Shown here: piece after piece, positions 5,138-7,347 of the stretch
Layout of the letters: each line of letters starts with the position of its first letter
Position numbering within the stretch: the first letter of the stretch is position 1
DNA from: Leptolyngbyaceae cyanobacterium M65_K2018_010
GTDB taxonomy: Bacteria > Cyanobacteriota > Cyanobacteriia > Phormidesmidales > Phormidesmidaceae
Assembly (NCBI GenBank): GCA_015295885.1
Contig: DVEE01000063.1
Span: 1 to 7,347 of the forward strand
Reading direction: 5' to 3'
DNA: 7,347 bases
Notes under the pieces: generated by a model
What the model saw: the letters and a program-made list of their open reading frames with translations, nothing else
What the model was told of the DNA's origin: nothing
The model's database searches: none
Translations under genes and position numbers: made by a program

Positions 5138-6379
5138 TTAGGGCAAGGGCACCCAGGCAAAGGGGTAGGCGTACTCGTTAGGCTGGCTAACCGCCGTCAA
5201 GCCAGTGGCATTGGGTCGCACGACATAGAGGGTTTGGGTCCCTAAATCATCTCCTAGGGCCACGGCACTAAACCCAATCCAGTCGCCCTGGGTGGTCCAG
5301 CGGCTTTCTAAGATCGCCTGAAAGGGCTGAGGAGTCAGGGCCGTAAACCGATTACTGGGGATATCAAAGACAAACAGGGTTTGCTGTTCAATCTGGCTAC
5401 CGGCGGCAAAGGCGAGCCTTTGACTATCGGGAGCCCAGCTCATAGCGTTATAAAATCCAGGGCGGGTAATGATTTGGCGCTCTCCCGTGGCGACCTGCAC
5501 CAGGGTAATCACCTCTTGATTGCTCAAGGGGGGATTAGCGGGTTGGTAAAAGGCAATCCGCTGGCTGTCGGGGCTCCAGACCAGGCGACTGCGATAGATT
5601 TGGAACTCCGCCTCCGGGGTCAGCACGCGCCGTTGACCGGTATCTACCTCGATCAGGTTAATCTTTTGGTAGGGGTAGGCACCTTCATAAAAGGCCAGTT
5701 GCGACCCATCGGGTGACCAGGCTAGGGGACTACCCGCCGAGGAATACAGACCCGGTGCCTGGGTCAATGGCTGGGGGGCACCGCCAGCCAAATTCTGAAT
5801 ATAGATCCGCTGATTGGCCACGTAGGCTATCCGCTGGCCGTCGGGAGCAACGTACAGGTCAGATTCCACTAGGGCGGGTAGGGCCGTTAGGGGGGTTATC
5901 TGCCCGGTGGCATCGACTAGGAATAAATCCCACTGGCTCTGGCCGTTGGGGTCAGGAGCATGACACCGCTGCTGAATGAGCAGATCCGAGCGATCGCTCG
6001 GCCAGGCCACCTCTAGATTCGCTGGTCGCGGACAGGAGCTGACGAAAACCCCATGGGTGCGCGGGGTAGTTGGATCTACCCAAACAACCTCGCTGAAATT
6101 CTTCACCACCGCTAATCGCTGACCATCCGCCGCCCAAACCATACTGTTGACCAGGCCATCCCCATCAGCCATCAGAGTTTGACGGGTGCTGTTCAAGGGC
6201 TGCACGATAAATAGACCCTCGGGGGTGGCGAAGGAGATCCTCCCCAGCCCAGAACTGGCGGCTTCCTCCCATTCCTGCGCCCCCACCCCCGGTGTCATCC
6301 ACACCAGCCATCCCCAGCATAGAGCTGCCAGTAAGTATCGAATCACGCCTTTTTGTCCTTGCCTATCCTTGGTGATCAT
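5138..6379 (-). CDS. Exported TolB-like WD40/PD40 beta-propeller protein
   Basis: From ATG 6377-6379 the product is 413 residues. Residues 1-34 form a signal peptide: a basic start (ITKDRQGQKGVIR), the core YLLAALCWGWLVWM, and a likely cleavage at GVGA|QE. The rest is made of PD40-type propeller blades with the pattern [hydrophobic]-W-[S/A]-P-D-[G/S]-x-x-[I/L]-A-[F/V]. Clear copies are at about 220-231 (AWSPDGSQLAFY), 267-278 (VWSPDSQRIAFY) and 314-325 (SWAPDSQRLAFA). More diverged ones lie near 82-92, 125-135, 176-187, 360-371 and 407-413. Such propellers resemble TolB and usually bind proteins or peptides; no catalytic residues are visible, and no Tol partners are nearby. Other possible starts are TTG 6394 and GTG 6346. 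The GTG has AAGGA 9 bases upstream and would leave a shorter but still normal signal peptide, so the start is not settled. Confidence 0.8.
   Translation of the reverse strand: MITKDRQGQKGVIRYLLAALCWGWLVWMTPGVGAQEWEEAASSGLGRISFATPEGLFIVQPLNSTRQTLMADGDGLVNSMVWAADGQRLAVVKNFSEVVWVDPTTPRTHGVFVSSCPRPANLEVAWPSDRSDLLIQQRCHAPDPNGQSQWDLFLVDATGQITPLTALPALVESDLYVAPDGQRIAYVANQRIYIQNLAGGAPQPLTQAPGLYSSAGSPLAWSPDGSQLAFYEGAYPYQKINLIEVDTGQRRVLTPEAEFQIYRSRLVWSPDSQRIAFYQPANPPLSNQEVITLVQVATGERQIITRPGFYNAMSWAPDSQRLAFAAGSQIEQQTLFVFDIPSNRFTALTPQPFQAILESRWTTQGDWIGFSAVALGDDLGTQTLYVVRPNATGLTAVSQPNEYAYPFAWVPLP
5986..6001. repeat. HIP1 octamer embedded in a perfect 16-base palindrome
   Basis: The octamer at 5990-5997 is extended by four more symmetric bases on each side, giving CCGAGCGATCGCTCGG. 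It lies inside the propeller gene and encodes part of the WPSDRSDLL blade segment. Confidence 0.8.
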
Positions 6380-6509
6380 AACGATTGGGCTCAATGCTAT
6401 GGTTCTGGTGGTTGCCGCCCATCAGGCTTGACCCTAACCGAGTCGCTAAACGGCTAAACGCCCCTAGGCCTAATTCCAGCTGAGTTGCCATCTTACTTGT
6501 TCAACCGCC
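6380..6509. promoter_or_regulatory. Divergent promoter region of the propeller and protease genes
   Basis: This gap of about 130 bases separates two divergent genes and must hold both promoters. TTGACC at 6428-6433 is a fair -35-like box for the rightward gene, but no good -10 follows at 16-18 bases. A perfect tandem direct repeat of GCTAAACG lies at 6445-6452 and 6453-6460 and could be a regulator half-site pair. Neither gene has a clear Shine-Dalgarno sequence at its ATG. Confidence 0.3.
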
Positions 6510-7347
6510 ATGAACTTCATCAGTCTGTTTTTCATCTTTCTCATCATTTCATCGGTTCAGCCAGCCATTCAGCGACGGATTATTGAGTCTCGCCGGTTAG
6601 CGGCTATCCGTTCCCTCGAACAGCGGCGGGGCAGTCGGGTCATTTTGTTGATTCACCGGCAGGAGTCGATTAGCCTACTGGGCATTCCCATTTCCCGATT
6701 CATCAATATTGAAGATTCTGAACAAATTCTCAGGGCCATTCGCCTCACTCCCGCCACGGTACCCATCGATCTGATCCTCCATACCCCGGGTGGGCTGGTG
6801 TTAGCGACGGAACAGATCGCCCGGGCTCTGATCCGCCACGGAGCCAAGGTCACGGTGTTTATTCCCCACTACGCCATGAGTGGGGGAACCATGCTGGCTA
6901 TGGCAGCAGATGAAATTGTCATGGATGAAAATGCCGTGCTGGGGCCAGTGGATCCGCAACTGGGTAATGTGGCAGCGGCTAGTATTCTCAAGGTGTTGGA
7001 CGCCAAGCCCCTGGATAAGGTGGAGGATCAGACCTTGATTACCGCGGATGTCGCCCGCAAAGCCATTAACCAGGTGCAGCGCTTTGTCCGGACCCTGCTA
7101 GAGGATACGGTCCCCCGCCAAAAGGTGGATCCGGCTAATATTGACAACATCATTGAACGGCTCACTACCGGCCAGGTTACCCACGACTACCCCATCACCG
7201 TTGAAGAAGCCACTGAAATGGGGCTACCTATTACCGTGGGGCTACCGAGGGAAATTTACAACCTGATGGATCTATACCCCCAGCCGATGATGGGTCGGCC
7301 AACGGTACAGTACATTCCCTTACCCTACCAGAATCCTCCCGCCCTAC
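6510..7347 (+). CDS. Membrane-anchored SDH/SppA-like Clp-fold serine protease (3' end cut by window)
   Basis: The frame is open from ATG 6510 to the window edge and gives 279 residues without a stop. It matches the SDH-family Clp-fold serine proteinases, which are related to SppA and ClpP. Residues 2-17 are hydrophobic (NFISLFFIFLIISSV) and are followed by a very basic stretch (QRRIIESRRLAAIRSLEQRR), suggesting an N-terminal anchor with the catalytic domain in the cytoplasm. Clp-fold signatures are LILHTPGGLVLATEQIARAL (88-107), where TPGG forms the oxyanion region, and the nucleophile elbow AMSGGTMLAMAADEIVMD (122-139) with Ser124 as the likely catalytic residue. GPVDPQLG (145-152) follows. 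The tail is rich in Pro and aromatic residues (YPQPMMGRPTVQYIPLPYQ). The family is usually near this length, so only a few residues should be missing. Substrates are unknown; degradation of membrane or signal-peptide remnants is a family-level guess. Confidence 0.85.
   Translation, partial: MNFISLFFIFLIISSVQPAIQRRIIESRRLAAIRSLEQRRGSRVILLIHRQESISLLGIPISRFINIEDSEQILRAIRLTPATVPIDLILHTPGGLVLATEQIARALIRHGAKVTVFIPHYAMSGGTMLAMAADEIVMDENAVLGPVDPQLGNVAAASILKVLDAKPLDKVEDQTLITADVARKAINQVQRFVRTLLEDTVPRQKVDPANIDNIIERLTTGQVTHDYPITVEEATEMGLPITVGLPREIYNLMDLYPQPMMGRPTVQYIPLPYQNPPAL

Noticed and set aside
5381..5979. Plus-strand open frames inside the propeller gene
   Set aside because: They are antisense to clear PD40 repeats and have no domain or ribosome site.
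6653..6853. 66-codon minus-strand open frame inside the protease gene
   Set aside because: It is antisense to the conserved Clp-fold core and has no recognisable product.
1..7347. CRISPR array, insertion sequence, prophage, defence or biosynthetic cluster
   Set aside because: There are no regularly spaced repeats, transposase or integrase genes, terminal inverted repeats with target duplications, or multi-gene same-strand cassettes. The genes are housekeeping or envelope types with uniform composition.

Overview
The window looks like cyanobacterial chromosome. Four copies of the octamer GCGATCGC (HIP1, the highly iterated palindrome typical of many cyanobacteria) occur in 7.3 kb. The first gene ends in a cyanobacterial-type S-layer homology (SLH) domain, and several families present (DUF1232, the QEGLA-motif peptidase-like protein, SDH-type Clp-fold protease) are common in cyanobacteria. 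Shine-Dalgarno motifs are weak or missing at several starts, which is also common there. The genus cannot be fixed from this sequence.

Layout, left to right: the C-terminal end of an SLH-domain protein (+, 1-177); about 440 bases with no convincing gene but several stem-loops (178-616); a DoxX-family membrane protein (-, 617-1198); a divergent intergenic region with phased A/T tracts; a small exported protein of unknown function with a Cys pair (+, 1364-1843); a DUF1704/QEGLA-motif putative metallopeptidase (+, 1924-3204); about 310 non-coding bases with two stem-loops; a small DUF1232 (YkvA-like) membrane protein (-, 3514-3798); the tRNA-dihydrouridine synthase gene dusA (+, 4083-5132); an exported TolB-like beta-propeller protein (-, 5138-6379) that converges on dusA with only 5 bases between the stops; and, divergent from it, an N-terminally anchored SDH/SppA-like Clp-fold serine protease (+, 6510 to the window end, missing only its extreme C-terminus).

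Most genes appear to be separate transcription units, because strands alternate and gaps are large. The only possible co-transcribed pair is the 1364-1843 and 1924-3204 genes, which are 80 bases apart with a weak terminator-like hairpin between them. Several products belong to the envelope (SLH protein, DoxX, exported Cys-pair protein, DUF1232, propeller, membrane protease), but there is no evidence that they form one pathway. I see no rRNA, tRNA, CRISPR array, insertion sequence, prophage or defence cassette, and no clear case for a new multi-gene system. The best leads are the structured intergenic stretch 178-616, the bacterial relative of the MATCAP tyrosine carboxypeptidases, the unknown Cys-pair protein, and the divergent propeller/protease pair.
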